DNA of 64,000 nt from Myxococcus xanthus (GTDB lineage: Bacteria > Myxococcota > Myxococcia > Myxococcales > Myxococcaceae), in the NCBI RefSeq assembly GCF_006402735.1, contig NZ_CP017174.1, forward strand, positions 1,987,001 through 2,051,000. The letters are read 5' to 3'. Under the pieces are notes generated by a model that saw nothing but the letters and a program-made list of their open reading frames with translations, searched no databases and was not told the DNA's origin. Of this stretch, positions 55,959-64,000 are shown one piece after another. The first letter of the stretch is position 1, and the number at the start of each line of letters is the position of its first letter. Position numbers and translations under genes: made by a program.

Positions 55959-56999
55959 ATGAACCCAGGAGTCTCCATCGTCGCCGACGACACCCGGAGC
56001 TGGGGACTGGAGACCCGTGGCCCTGGGCTGCTGCTGCACGTGCCCTCCACGGGCCGCTGGGCGCGGCGGCCATCGGTGCATCTGGAGTCCGCTCCGGACT
56101 ACCGGATCCGGTTGCGCGGCGGGGGACAGACGCTGCTATGGACCCGCATCGATTCCTACTGGGACCGCGCGGTCTTCGTTCGGGGAACGGCCGCCGCTCC
56201 CCAAGTCCTGCCGCCGCTGTCCGCACCCGAGGTCCGGGCCGTGGAGGCCCCACCCGGCTCCGAGGCGTGGTGGGAGGCCTGGAATTGGCGGGTGGCGCGA
56301 GCGCTCGTGGAAGCGCCCCTGCCAGTGCTCCACGCTGGCAACTGGTGTCTGCGCCCCGTGCGCGCCATCGCGGCGGAGAAGGCGGAGCGGCACCCTGTGT
56401 CCCCCATGGAGTGGGGCTTTGGTCAGCCTCCGATGCCACCGCACTCGCTGGCCTCCATGACGCGGTTCCTGTTCGCGTGGAAGGAGGACTGGTGGGAGTC
56501 GCTGCCGGAACAGCGGCCGGGCGCCGTGCTCGGGCTGCGCGCGCTCTCCGCTTCCGAGGACGGGCGTGTGAAGAGCTGGCGAAAGCGCGCGCGGGACGGG
56601 ACGTTGCCGCCCGTGCTGCTGCTCTTCGTGGACATCCTGGCGAAGTGGGTGGTGCTGGATGGCCATGACCGGCTGCACGCCGCGCTGCTCGAAGGCGTGG
56701 AGCCACCGCTGCTGGGCTTGTGGCCGTTCATTGACCGGCCTCGTCCCGGGAACGCCGTCCGCGAGGAGGGCGCCCTGTTCAGCGCGGAGTTTCAGCTGCG
56801 CGCCGGAACGACGCCGGAGACCGTCGACCGCGTCAACCGCATGCTGCTGCTCAACTTCACTCCCGGCCCGCGGGGCACCGTTTCACGCGCCTGGCCGCTC
56901 CCGGGCGGACGGGAGACCTGGCATGAGGAGGTCTCCGCCCGCCGCCGCAGGGGCCAGCTCCCGCTCCTGGAGGACTCCGACTGGCGCTGGCTCGCTTAG
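55959..56999 (+). CDS. Hypothetical protein with ParB-like segment
   Basis: 346 residues if started at 55959 (an earlier ATG at 55875 would add 28 residues). The C-terminal half has VKSWRKRARDGTLPPVLLLF and VVLDGHDRLHAALLEGVEP, the pattern of the ParB/Srx-like fold (a PVLV-x-G-x-HR motif variant, here with LDGHDRLHAALL). The first 120 residues are beta-rich and Trp-rich. Whether it binds nucleotides or DNA is unknown. It stands alone, and the dispersed repeat copy near 57067 follows it. Confidence 0.62.
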   Translation: MNPGVSIVADDTRSWGLETRGPGLLLHVPSTGRWARRPSVHLESAPDYRIRLRGGGQTLLWTRIDSYWDRAVFVRGTAAAPQVLPPLSAPEVRAVEAPPGSEAWWEAWNWRVARALVEAPLPVLHAGNWCLRPVRAIAAEKAERHPVSPMEWGFGQPPMPPHSLASMTRFLFAWKEDWWESLPEQRPGAVLGLRALSASEDGRVKSWRKRARDGTLPPVLLLFVDILAKWVVLDGHDRLHAALLEGVEPPLLGLWPFIDRPRPGNAVREEGALFSAEFQLRAGTTPETVDRVNRMLLLNFTPGPRGTVSRAWPLPGGRETWHEEVSARRRRGQLPLLEDSDWRWLA

Positions 57000-57066
57000 C
57001 TCCCCACACGGGGCCCTGCGCGAGACCGCGACGGGAGACATGGGAGCCATCCGTGACGCACGATTG

Positions 57067-57097
57067 GACGCAGCAGCCGGACTTCGGGTAGGCACAG
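57067..57097 (+). repeat. Dispersed repeat, copy 2
   Basis: 31 bp, starting GACGCAGCAGCCGGAC and ending GGGTAGGCACAGG, a few bases after the stop of the permease gene (57103, minus strand). Confidence 0.6.
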
Positions 57098-57102
57098 GCG
57101 CT

Positions 57103-59562
57103 TCATGCCTCCGAGCGAAGCACGGTCATCGGGTCCACGCGCGAAGCACGTCGGGCCGGCAGCCAGCTCGCGAGCAGCGCCACGCCGAGCAGGAGGAGCG
57201 CCACCACGACGAAGACGAGCGGGTCCGTGGTGCTCACTCCGTACACGAGCCCCGCGAGCACCTGGCTGAGCCCCAGGGCCCCCAGCACGCCGAGCACGAT
57301 TCCCAGCCCCGCGAGCCGCGCCGCCTGCCGGAGCACCAGCCCCAGCACGTCTTCCGTCGTCGCGCCCAGCGCGAAGCGGATACCGAATTCCCGCGTGCGC
57401 TGCGCCACCGCGTAGGACACGACGGCCGCGAGGCCCGCCACCGAGAGCAGCAGCGCCATCGCACCGAAGGCGCCCAGCAGCAGGAGGCTGAAGCGTCTGG
57501 GTGCGAGCGAGCCCGCGAGCAGCTCCTCCACCGTGGACAGGCGCGAGGGCAGCTCGGGGGCAAGCTCTCGCAGCACCGGCCGCGCCGCGGTGACCAGGGC
57601 CGCGGAGCCCATCGGACCGTGCACGGCGAGGTGGAAGCGGGAGGAGGCCCGCAGACGCTGCCTGGAGCCGCCATAGAACATGGGCCTGGGCGCGTCATCC
57701 AGCCCTTGCTCCCGCACGTCCCCCACCACGCCGACGATGGTGAAGGGACGCAGGTCTCCGTCCATGTTGCCGAACTGAATGAGCTTGCCCAGCGGGTCCT
57801 CATGGGGCCAGCGGGCCTTCGCGAGCGATTCGCTGATGACGGCCACGTGCGGCGCGTCGACGGTGTCGCGCGCATCGAACAGACGCCCGCGCACGAGCGG
57901 GATGCCGAGCGCGGCGAAGTAGCCCTCGCTCGCCACGCGGTACTCGGCGGAGCCGGTGCGCTCGGGCTCGCGCGCCAGCCGCCCGAAGTCGTCGAAGTCC
58001 CCCACCTCGTCGGGGCGGTTGAGCACGAGGAAGGTGCCATCCCCCGCCGGGCTTCCCTCGAGCGGGAAGTTGCTCACGGCGCCCACCGCGCGCACGCCGG
58101 GCAGCGCCGCCAGTCGCGAGAGGAGGTGCTCCTGCAACTGCACGTTTCGCCGCCCCTGCGCCTCGTCCTTTGCCGGAGGGAGCACGAGGCTGAGCACCGC
58201 GACATCCCCGGTGCGATACCCCGGGTCCAGCGAGAGCAGCCCCATCAGGCTTCGCCCGAGCAGCGCAGCGCCCACCAGGAGGACCAATGCGAGCGCGAGC
58301 TGCCCCACGACGAGGGCTCGGCGCGTGCGCTCGGCGCTCCCTCCTCCGCTATGCGTGCGCCCGGCGCCCGCCAGCGTGGCCCCCGGGGGTTGCCGCGCCG
58401 CGCGCAGCGCCGTCAGCAACCCCAGCCCCAGTGCGAGCAGCAGCGAGAGCCCGAGGGTGAAGAGGAGCACCGTGGCGTTCACCCCCACCTCGTCGACACG
58501 TGGCAGGTGGCCCGGCTCCGCCGCGAGCAGCGCGCGCACGCCCCAGGCGGAAAGCAGGGCCCCCAGTGCGCCTCCCGCCAGTGACAGCAGGAGCGACTCC
58601 ATGAGGAACCGCCGTATCAACGCGCCGGGCCCCGCGCCCAGGGCCACGTGGATGGCGAGTTCCCGGGAACGGGTGGCCGCGCGCGCGAGCAGCAGGTTCG
58701 TGACGTTGGCGCCCGCCACCAGGAGCAGGAAGGCCGCGGCGCCCGACAGCAGGTAGAGCGTGGGCCGCACGCCGCCCACCAGGCTCTCTTGGACGGGCTC
58801 CAGGGCGATGTCATGCATCTGTGTGTCGCGGCCGTACTGGGCCTTGAGCTCGCGGGCGATGTGTGTGAGCTCCACTCGCGCGGCCTGGAGGTCGACGCCG
58901 TCCGCCAGCCTTCCCACCACCCGCCAGTTGTGCGCGGTGCGGCTGGGCAGGGGAGCCTCGAGCTCTCGCGGAACCCACAGCTGCGTGCCCACCGGGTAGT
59001 CGAAGGACTCGGGCATCACGCCCACCACGGTGAATGCGCGCCCCTCGAAAGTGAGGGTGTCCGGCAGGGGCAGTGGCCGTGCGCCCAGGTAGCGCTTCCA
59101 GAAGGCGTGGCTCACCATCACCACGGGAGCACCTCCCGCCTGCTGTTCCTCCTCGTCAAAGAGGCGGCCCTGGACTGGCCGCACCGCGAAGGCGGGGAAG
59201 AAGTCGCGCGAGGCGCGCGCCAGCGTGGCGAGGGCCGGCTCGTCGGCGCCCGTGACGGCGACGCTCGCCGCTCCCGACACCTGGGCCAGCGCTGAAACGG
59301 TGCGAGCGCGCGTCCGCACATCCTCGAAGTTGGGGTCCGAAAACCGCATCGTGTGGCCGTCCGCCGCGCGCTGCGACAGCTCCACGAGGCGCTCGGGACG
59401 CGGGTAGGGCAGGGGGCGCAGCAGAACCCCTTCCACTACGCTGAAGAGCGCGGTGCTCGCTCCGATGCCCACCGCCAGCATCAGCACACACCCCAGCGTG
59501 AAGCCGGGACTGCGGCCCAGCGAGCGCAGGCTCTGACGCAGTCCACCCAGAACGGAATCCAT
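57103..59562 (-). CDS. FtsX-like ABC transporter permease, ADOP-type duplicated permease
   Basis: 819 residues from the ATG at 59562 (GGAGAC upstream). Both halves have the MacB_PCD and FtsX arrangement: N-terminal TM (GFTLGCVLMLAVGIGASTAL) and periplasmic core, then four TM region (LLLVAGANVTNLLLARAATR), then a second periplasmic core and TM set (ALLLSVAGLAAVVSYAVAQR, GIRFALGATTEDVLGLVL). This duplicated type is common in Acidobacteria and myxobacteria, often without its own ATPase. None is encoded next door, so it must borrow one or act alone. Likely exports a lipid, peptide or drug. Confidence 0.9.
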   Translation of the reverse strand: MDSVLGGLRQSLRSLGRSPGFTLGCVLMLAVGIGASTALFSVVEGVLLRPLPYPRPERLVELSQRAADGHTMRFSDPNFEDVRTRARTVSALAQVSGAASVAVTGADEPALATLARASRDFFPAFAVRPVQGRLFDEEEQQAGGAPVVMVSHAFWKRYLGARPLPLPDTLTFEGRAFTVVGVMPESFDYPVGTQLWVPRELEAPLPSRTAHNWRVVGRLADGVDLQAARVELTHIARELKAQYGRDTQMHDIALEPVQESLVGGVRPTLYLLSGAAAFLLLVAGANVTNLLLARAATRSRELAIHVALGAGPGALIRRFLMESLLLSLAGGALGALLSAWGVRALLAAEPGHLPRVDEVGVNATVLLFTLGLSLLLALGLGLLTALRAARQPPGATLAGAGRTHSGGGSAERTRRALVVGQLALALVLLVGAALLGRSLMGLLSLDPGYRTGDVAVLSLVLPPAKDEAQGRRNVQLQEHLLSRLAALPGVRAVGAVSNFPLEGSPAGDGTFLVLNRPDEVGDFDDFGRLAREPERTGSAEYRVASEGYFAALGIPLVRGRLFDARDTVDAPHVAVISESLAKARWPHEDPLGKLIQFGNMDGDLRPFTIVGVVGDVREQGLDDAPRPMFYGGSRQRLRASSRFHLAVHGPMGSAALVTAARPVLRELAPELPSRLSTVEELLAGSLAPRRFSLLLLGAFGAMALLLSVAGLAAVVSYAVAQRTREFGIRFALGATTEDVLGLVLRQAARLAGLGIVLGVLGALGLSQVLAGLVYGVSTTDPLVFVVVALLLLGVALLASWLPARRASRVDPMTVLRSEA

Positions 59563-59755
59563 CGCGACGTCTCCTGGAGCCGGTTGGCGGCTTCCGGAGC
59601 GGCTACGTTCTGGCCGGCGGACGATTGCGTGTCCCCCTGCCCATGGTGGTTGCATGCGAACAGGCGGGAGCCATCATGGAACCGTGAGGCGGTGTGCCAG
59701 GTCCCATGTCACGGGGTCTCATGGTCCCCATGCAGGCGGGGAATTCCTGGCCCGG

Positions 59756-62350
59756 CTAGGGCAGGAACTCGACGTACCCGTCCGTTCCATGCACGCGGAT
59801 TCGCTGCCCATCCCGTATCAGCCGGGTGGCATGCTCGACTCCCACGACGGCCGGCAGGCCGTACTCCCGGGCGATGACCGCGCCATGGGTCATCAGGCCC
59901 CCTACCTCCGTCACCAGTCCCTTGATCGCGACGAACAGGGGCGTCCAGCTCGGGTCCGTGTAGGCGGTGACCAGGATGTCGCCCGCCTCGATATCGGCCT
60001 TCGCCATGTCCAGGATGACGCGGGCTCGTCCCTCGATGGTCCCGGCGGAAACCGGTAGGCCGACCAGCGCGCCAGCTGGCAAATCATCGCGTCGGTACGC
60101 CCCGGGGATGACTTCGCCATCCGAGGTGAGCACCCGGGGCGGCGTGAGCGCTTGATACGACCTGAACGCGTCCTTGCGCTGGCGGATGAGCGGGTCATCC
60201 ACCTGGTTCGTGCGCACGACGGTGTGGAGCTCCTGGAGCGTGAGGTAGAAGATGTCTTCCTTCTCACGAAGCACGTGGGATTGAACGAGGCGCTCGGCTT
60301 CTTGCAACAAGGACTGCTTGTAAACGAAGTAGCGGTTGACCATGCCGTACTTCGGATACTCCCGGTACCCGATGAAGGTCCGGACCCGGTCGATCATCCG
60401 CCTGGTTTCTTCGGCCTTCCGCTCCCCGTCCGGCAAGGCCCGCAAGCGCTCCAGCAACTCCTGTTCCTTCTTCCTGGCCTCCTGCCGCCCTTGCTCGAAG
60501 CGCCGCTCGCCGGCGCCCGGCTCGAAGTTCTTGATGTTGCCGAGGATGAGGGGCACGAGCGTGGTGGGGCGTTCGCTCCAACGCGGCTTCGTGATGTCGA
60601 TCTCGCCGACGCAGCGCATGCCGTACTTGTCGAGGTAGGCCTGGATGGCGTCTCGTGCTTCCCGTCCGCCCGCGAGCGTGGCTAGCTCGTCCAGGAATCC
60701 CTCGTCCTCGACCTGCTGCAGAAAAGCCACCACGTTTGGATGCGGGCGAATCACATCCGCGACGTCCAGGAGCGCCAGCCCCATCTCCGACGTGACGTTG
60801 TGGGGCGCGGACTGCGTGAGCGTGTCGGCCGCGTTCTTCTCGCCCAGCCACGCCTGCAGTTGCTCGTTGAGCCACCAGGTGGCCTCGATCGCCGCCATGA
60901 TGACCTGAAGGCTTCGTGGATCGAACACGAGCCGCTTCAGCTCTTGGATGTCCGCCACGATGAAGTCGAGCAGCGCCGGTCCGGACTTCGTCCGGATGTC
61001 ACGCTTCAAGGTGGTGATGGAAGCCTGGCTGCGCCCGATCAGCTCGTCGACAATGGCCGCATCGGTCTCGAGTGGGGCCGGCGCGCCGTCAGCGGGCGCC
61101 TTGCCGGGACCTTCGTCTGGGAGTGACTGGATGAAATCGCCGCGTCCGAGGACGGTCTCCAACGCGTCCCGGAGCAGCGGATCGGATTTCCCCAGGGCTT
61201 CCAGGAGGCCTGCTCGGCTCGCTGGCGAAGCCAGTCCCTGGGTGACGTCGACGAACAGCCTCCCGCCGGCCTCGTACATCGGCCGCAAGGCTGTCAGTTG
61301 GAACAGGGAGAGCCCCAGGGGCTTCATGGCGTCAGTCATCATCTGCTGATGACCGACGGAGACGTAGACGTGATTCTCCCGGTCACCGGCCGAGGGGATG
61401 GGGAACAGCGTGGTGATAGGCCGGCTCTGGACGAACTGGAAGCCATCGTCGATCAGGCACCATTCGATGTCCTGGGGGCAACCGAAGTGCGCTTCGATCC
61501 TCCGGCCCAACTGCGCGAGCCGTACGACCTGCGCGTCCGTCAGCGCGGCCTGCCGCTGCCGCTCCGGCTCGATTGCTTGTTCGTGCGTCCCGCCTGCCGG
61601 CGAGGCGTGGATGGCAAGCTGCTTGGTGGCGACCGACTTGGCGATGACCTCTCCGTCCCGCACCTTGTAGACGTCCGCGTTCACCAGGCCGGAGACCAGT
61701 GCTTCGCCCAGGCCGAAGCTGGCCTCCACGGAGGAGACCTTCCGGTTGGAGGTGACAGGGTCGGCCGTGAACAGGATACCGGCCGCCTCCGGGAAGACCA
61801 TCTGCTGCACGACCACTGCCATGCGGACCTTCCGGTGGTTGAAGCCGTTCCGCAGGCGGTAGGTCACGGCTCGCTCGGTAAAGAGCGAGGCCCAGCACCG
61901 GCTGACGTGCTGGAGGATCGCCGCCGGCCCCACGACGTTCAGGTACGTGTCCTGCTGGCCCGCGAAGGAGGCCGTCGGTAAGTCCTCCGCCGTCGCGCTC
62001 GAGCGGACGGCGTAGGCGGCTTGCTCGCCAAGCTGGCCGAGCGGGCGGGTGATCGCCGCTGCCAGCTCGTCAGGGATGACGGTCTCTTCGAGGGTTCGGC
62101 GGAGCTCAGCGCTGAGCGCGCGGATCTGTTCCCGGTCGTCCGGCTTCAGGCGCGACAGCCGTTCGAGCCGTTCGTCGATCGACGGCGCATCCGCCATGAC
62201 CCGCTGGAAGGCGTCCGTCGTCACGCAATAGCCAGCCGGCACGTGAATGCCTTCGAGCCGCGAAAGCGCCCCCAGATGCGCGCCCTTGCCGCCAACGACC
62301 GCGACCTGCGCCTGGTCGATCTCCTGGAGACCCATCACGTAGCGGCCCAT
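59756..62350 (-). CDS. rph: Rifamycin phosphotransferase
   Basis: 864 residues; known enzymes are 860 to 870. It phosphorylates rifamycin with ATP, giving AMP and phosphate, and so inactivates the drug. The N-terminal ATP-grasp-like domain has VVGGKGAHLGALSRLEGIHV, YAVRSSATAEDLPTASFAGQ and FGLGEALVSGLVNADVYKV. The middle rifamycin-binding domain starts about residue 325. The C-terminal phosphohistidine domain has the catalytic His822 in GGLMTHGAVIAREYG. MGHQQMMTDAMKPLG-type text (VGHQQMMTDAMKPLGLS) is diagnostic against PEP synthase. The ATG at 62350 has GAGGGAGGTG before it. Likely host-conserved resistance; regulation unclear. Confidence 0.95.
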   Translation of the reverse strand: MGRYVMGLQEIDQAQVAVVGGKGAHLGALSRLEGIHVPAGYCVTTDAFQRVMADAPSIDERLERLSRLKPDDREQIRALSAELRRTLEETVIPDELAAAITRPLGQLGEQAAYAVRSSATAEDLPTASFAGQQDTYLNVVGPAAILQHVSRCWASLFTERAVTYRLRNGFNHRKVRMAVVVQQMVFPEAAGILFTADPVTSNRKVSSVEASFGLGEALVSGLVNADVYKVRDGEVIAKSVATKQLAIHASPAGGTHEQAIEPERQRQAALTDAQVVRLAQLGRRIEAHFGCPQDIEWCLIDDGFQFVQSRPITTLFPIPSAGDRENHVYVSVGHQQMMTDAMKPLGLSLFQLTALRPMYEAGGRLFVDVTQGLASPASRAGLLEALGKSDPLLRDALETVLGRGDFIQSLPDEGPGKAPADGAPAPLETDAAIVDELIGRSQASITTLKRDIRTKSGPALLDFIVADIQELKRLVFDPRSLQVIMAAIEATWWLNEQLQAWLGEKNAADTLTQSAPHNVTSEMGLALLDVADVIRPHPNVVAFLQQVEDEGFLDELATLAGGREARDAIQAYLDKYGMRCVGEIDITKPRWSERPTTLVPLILGNIKNFEPGAGERRFEQGRQEARKKEQELLERLRALPDGERKAEETRRMIDRVRTFIGYREYPKYGMVNRYFVYKQSLLQEAERLVQSHVLREKEDIFYLTLQELHTVVRTNQVDDPLIRQRKDAFRSYQALTPPRVLTSDGEVIPGAYRRDDLPAGALVGLPVSAGTIEGRARVILDMAKADIEAGDILVTAYTDPSWTPLFVAIKGLVTEVGGLMTHGAVIAREYGLPAVVGVEHATRLIRDGQRIRVHGTDGYVEFLP

Positions 62351-62475
62351 ACGCGCACCTCCCTCTGCGAAAGGGTGGCACTGTACTCCTGTGACCGCGG
62401 AAAGAGGTGCACCGACTCTTGCGCGCTCCGGGGCCCGCATGTCGCGTCTCTCGGGCCTGTCCTTCCGTGCGTTCT

Positions 62476-62517
62476 GACGCACTCGTGACGCGTCGGCCGA
62501 GTTTGGGATGGGTACAA
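62476..62517 (+). repeat. Dispersed repeat, copy 3
   Basis: A divergent 42-bp copy starting GACGCACTCGTGACGCG and ending GGGATGGGTACAA, in the rph upstream region. Confidence 0.5.
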
Positions 62518-62781
62518 ATTGGGGGCAGGTCGCGGGCGGATATGCGCAAGAAGCGGATCGCGGAGTGGGCGATCAGGAGCACGAGGTGCAGCCCTTCGTC
62601 TCGACCAACGGAGGCGAGGCCCTACGATGTTGCGTTCGCTCTGCGCGCGCAGGCGAGCACGTGGCGCTCGTCTCCTTCCCGCTGCGCGTTGGCGATGGTT
62701 GCTTCCTCGCGAGGTTTGTTCGCGCCCCGGCGGCTCGTCGTGCGCATCGCTCGCCGTCATGACGCGCGTCTTGATGCAGCT

Positions 62782-62825
62782 TTGCGCACCCCACGAGGCA
62801 ACGACCGAATTTGGGGTAGGCACAG
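62782..62825 (+). repeat. Dispersed repeat, copy 4
   Basis: 44 bp starting TTGCGCACCCCACG and ending GGGGTAGGCACAG. It runs into the hairpin at 62824. Confidence 0.6.
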
Positions 62826-62842
62826 GGACGCTCAGCGTCCCT
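62824..62842. terminator. Perfect palindrome, likely terminator of the 62858-63223 gene
   Basis: AGGGACGCT and AGCGTCCCT are exact inverse repeats around one C, ending 16 bp past the lipoprotein stop. It directly joins repeat copy 4. Confidence 0.6.
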
Positions 62843-62857
62843 ATCCGTCTTATGCTC

Positions 62858-63223
62858 TCAGCGAGCGCGTACCGTGCAGGAGGTCTTGATGTAGTCCACA
62901 TCGTCATAATAGGCGCATGTGAAGTACACATCTAGCTTTGAGGTCGCGGTGCAGTCCTGGCGACCGGTCTGGGCGGTGAGGTCTGTGTCCAGATTCACGC
63001 AGTCGCAGCTCTTGCAGCTCTCCTTCTTATTCAGACACACATGGCTCGTCACATCGGTCACGATGGTCGCGCAGTATTGAGTGGCGCGCTTGCAGCTTAT
63101 GTCGCCACACTCGATGGTCTCTGGGAACGAGTTGGTGTCCCCGCCCCCATCGTCCTCGTTCGAGCCACCACAGCCCACCACCAGCATGGAGAGAAGCATC
63201 AGGTACCGCGTCGTCGCCTTCAT
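62858..63223 (-). CDS. Small Cys-rich lipoprotein
   Basis: 121 residues. Lipoprotein signal LMLLSMLVVGC, Cys near residue 18, then an Asp/Gly-rich linker. The mature part has 10 Cys in about 90 residues (CGDISCKRATQYCATIV, HVCLNKKESCKSCDCVN, RQDCTATSKLDVYFTC), suggesting several disulphides. This is common among myxobacterial surface lipoproteins. No family name can be given. It is bounded by a palindrome downstream. Confidence 0.75.
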   Translation of the reverse strand: MKATTRYLMLLSMLVVGCGGSNEDDGGGDTNSFPETIECGDISCKRATQYCATIVTDVTSHVCLNKKESCKSCDCVNLDTDLTAQTGRQDCTATSKLDVYFTCAYYDDVDYIKTSCTVRAR

Positions 63224-63394
63224 GTCGTCCGCCCGAGGAGTTACAGGGGGCATGAACACCCCCTCCTGATGGGAAGAGACGGGCTGGGCGACACCGTTGC
63301 ATGAAATCGACCGCTACCCTCCCGGCGAGAGATGCCGGAGGGGCACACTGAGGGCACATGTGGAACCGGGGGCAGAAGAAAAGCTCAGCTTCCC

Positions 63395-63440
63395 AGGTTG
63401 TCCCAGACGGGATTCGAACCCGCAGAACCGAACAACCCAA
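63395..63440 (-). other. tRNA 3'-end-like fragment (T arm), possible attachment-site relic
   Basis: Read on the minus strand, TCTGCGGGTTCGAATCCCGT is a typical T arm with T loop TTCGAAT, and CTGGGACA follows as a possible acceptor end. The matching 5' acceptor GTCCCAG and D arm are not present, so this is not a whole tRNA gene. The gap 63224 to 63601 has no other feature. Confidence 0.4.
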
Positions 63441-63601
63441 TCCCGAGCCAGGATCGCCTTGACCCGCGACTTTCCTCGGGATTCGGCGCTCCGCTGTCCT
63501 GCCCTGTCCTGCTTCTGCTGCCTCTTCACATCCACCTCACGAGGGGGAGGTTATTCCCCCAGAGAGGTGCCTCAAGAAATCCTGGGGCGGAGGAAGGTGG
63601 T

Positions 63602-64000
63602 TCAGCGAGCTGCCGGATTGCCGGTCTGTAATTCCAAATACATTCGTTCGATGGCCGTCCTGGCACAGTGCACGAACGCGGCGACTTCCGGGCCTCTCCT
63701 TGCCAAATCGTCCTGCGTCTCTCCAAGGTAAGACGCCCGCGCACTGCGCACGACGCCTCGATGTTCATCCGGCAGTTGTTCAATGACCCACTGGGCCGCA
63801 ACGTCCTTGGGGGCGATCCCCTCCGTCGACAGGCTGAACCAGATGCGAGCCAGCGCAAGCACCACGTTCCTTTCGTCCCCCCGCCAGTCCGCGGGTCCGT
63901 TCCATTGGAGAACGGTATCGTAGAACGCTCTCGCCAAATCGGTCCGGGGTACGGGGTCGAAGAGGTCGGTTGCTGGCGCGCCCAACAGGCAGATGCTGTG
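63602..64000 (-). CDS. AadA-type aminoglycoside nucleotidyltransferase (C-terminal part, cut by window edge)
   Basis: 132 residues visible; the start is beyond the right edge (frame open to 64000). The visible C-terminal domain (DUF4111-type) matches aminoglycoside 3''-adenylyltransferases: ICLLGAPATDLFDPVPRTDL, QWNGPADWRGDERNVVLALA, RIWFSLSTEGIAPKDVAAQW and ARASYLGETQDDLARRGPEV. Such enzymes inactivate spectinomycin and streptomycin with ATP. The nucleotidyl-transfer site lies outside the window, so activity is not proven. With rph, it is the second likely resistance gene here. Confidence 0.85.
   Translation of the reverse strand, partial: HSICLLGAPATDLFDPVPRTDLARAFYDTVLQWNGPADWRGDERNVVLALARIWFSLSTEGIAPKDVAAQWVIEQLPDEHRGVVRSARASYLGETQDDLARRGPEVAAFVHCARTAIERMYLELQTGNPAAR

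Larger units (their letters stand above)
62351..62857. other. Gene-free interval with two repeat copies upstream of rph
   Basis: 507 bp without a supported gene. Two copies of the dispersed repeat (62476 and 62782) lie in the same orientation about 300 bp apart; the DNA between them may be part of a repeat unit. The rph promoter should be at the left end near 62360 to 62460. Confidence 0.5.

Noticed and set aside
57067..57110. Sigma-54 promoter in the GGCACAG repeat
   Set aside because: A GGCAC element is present but no GC doublet falls at the required spacing in any copy.
59756..62350. PEP synthase or pyruvate phosphate dikinase
   Set aside because: Domain order and text such as VGHQQMMTDAMKPLGLS match rifamycin phosphotransferases, and the His domain is C-terminal as in RPH.
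63361..63500. Complete tRNA gene
   Set aside because: Only the T arm and possible 3' acceptor can be read; no 5' acceptor, D arm or anticodon arm pairs with them.

Overview
The window is GC-rich, densely coded DNA with overlapping stop/start codons and many signal-peptide lipoproteins. The gene content points to a myxobacterium of the Myxococcus/Corallococcus type. The main grounds are an alkylglycerone-phosphate synthase next to an acyl reductase/acyltransferase fusion (bacterial ether-lipid genes known from Myxococcus), a TonB-domain/receptor fusion, many Cys-rich and repeat lipoproteins, and a protein tail resembling the myxobacterial C-terminal sorting signal. No rRNA, intact tRNA, CRISPR array or phage structural genes were seen.

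0-20 kb: an MFS efflux pump enters from the left edge. Next comes a minus-strand FAH-family/VOC/NodB-like operon divergent from a GntR regulator, then a terminator-bounded unknown gene. Two broken loci follow: a hybrid scar that joins an unknown gene head to an MFS tail, and a serine-hydrolase pseudogene. After these lie a GlxA-type regulator divergent from a dienelactone-hydrolase-like gene, a 1174-residue lipoprotein with Ig-like domains and a heparinase-like domain, a membrane pyrophosphatase closed by two strong hairpins, and a TetR/carotenoid-oxygenase pair around a perfect operator.

20-32 kb: the best-defined pathway is a translationally coupled minus-strand operon (agpS, a reductase/acyltransferase fusion, an SDR). 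It faces a TetR gene across a repeat-rich operator region and is predicted to make ether lipids. A deoxyhypusine-synthase-like gene and an OmpR-type two-component system follow. The two-component system shares a nested dyad with a secreted hydrolase gene.

32-47 kb: an S9 peptidase and a divergent LysR regulator, two DUF1801 proteins (one with a histone-H1-like tail), an AraC/SRPBCC pair, and an internally deleted IS630-type element with 28-bp inverted repeats whose right end supplies the stop codon of the next gene. Then come propeller-like and ELWxTDGT-repeat proteins, a GNAT relic, a Cys-rich lipoprotein, an ankyrin protein and a DUF3592 membrane protein.

47-53 kb: an iron-uptake module with a Fur-box-like site, a TonB-domain/TonB-dependent receptor fusion, a surface or periplasmic lipoprotein, and an IroE/Fes-like siderophore esterase. 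53-64 kb: TetR and HxlR regulators, a ParB-like protein, an orphan duplicated ABC permease, a complete rifamycin phosphotransferase (rph), and at the right edge the C-terminal part of an AadA-type aminoglycoside nucleotidyltransferase. This end therefore carries two likely antibiotic-resistance genes. A short dispersed repeat ending near GGGTAGGCACAG occurs in four intergenic places (42.9, 57.1, 62.5 and 62.8 kb).
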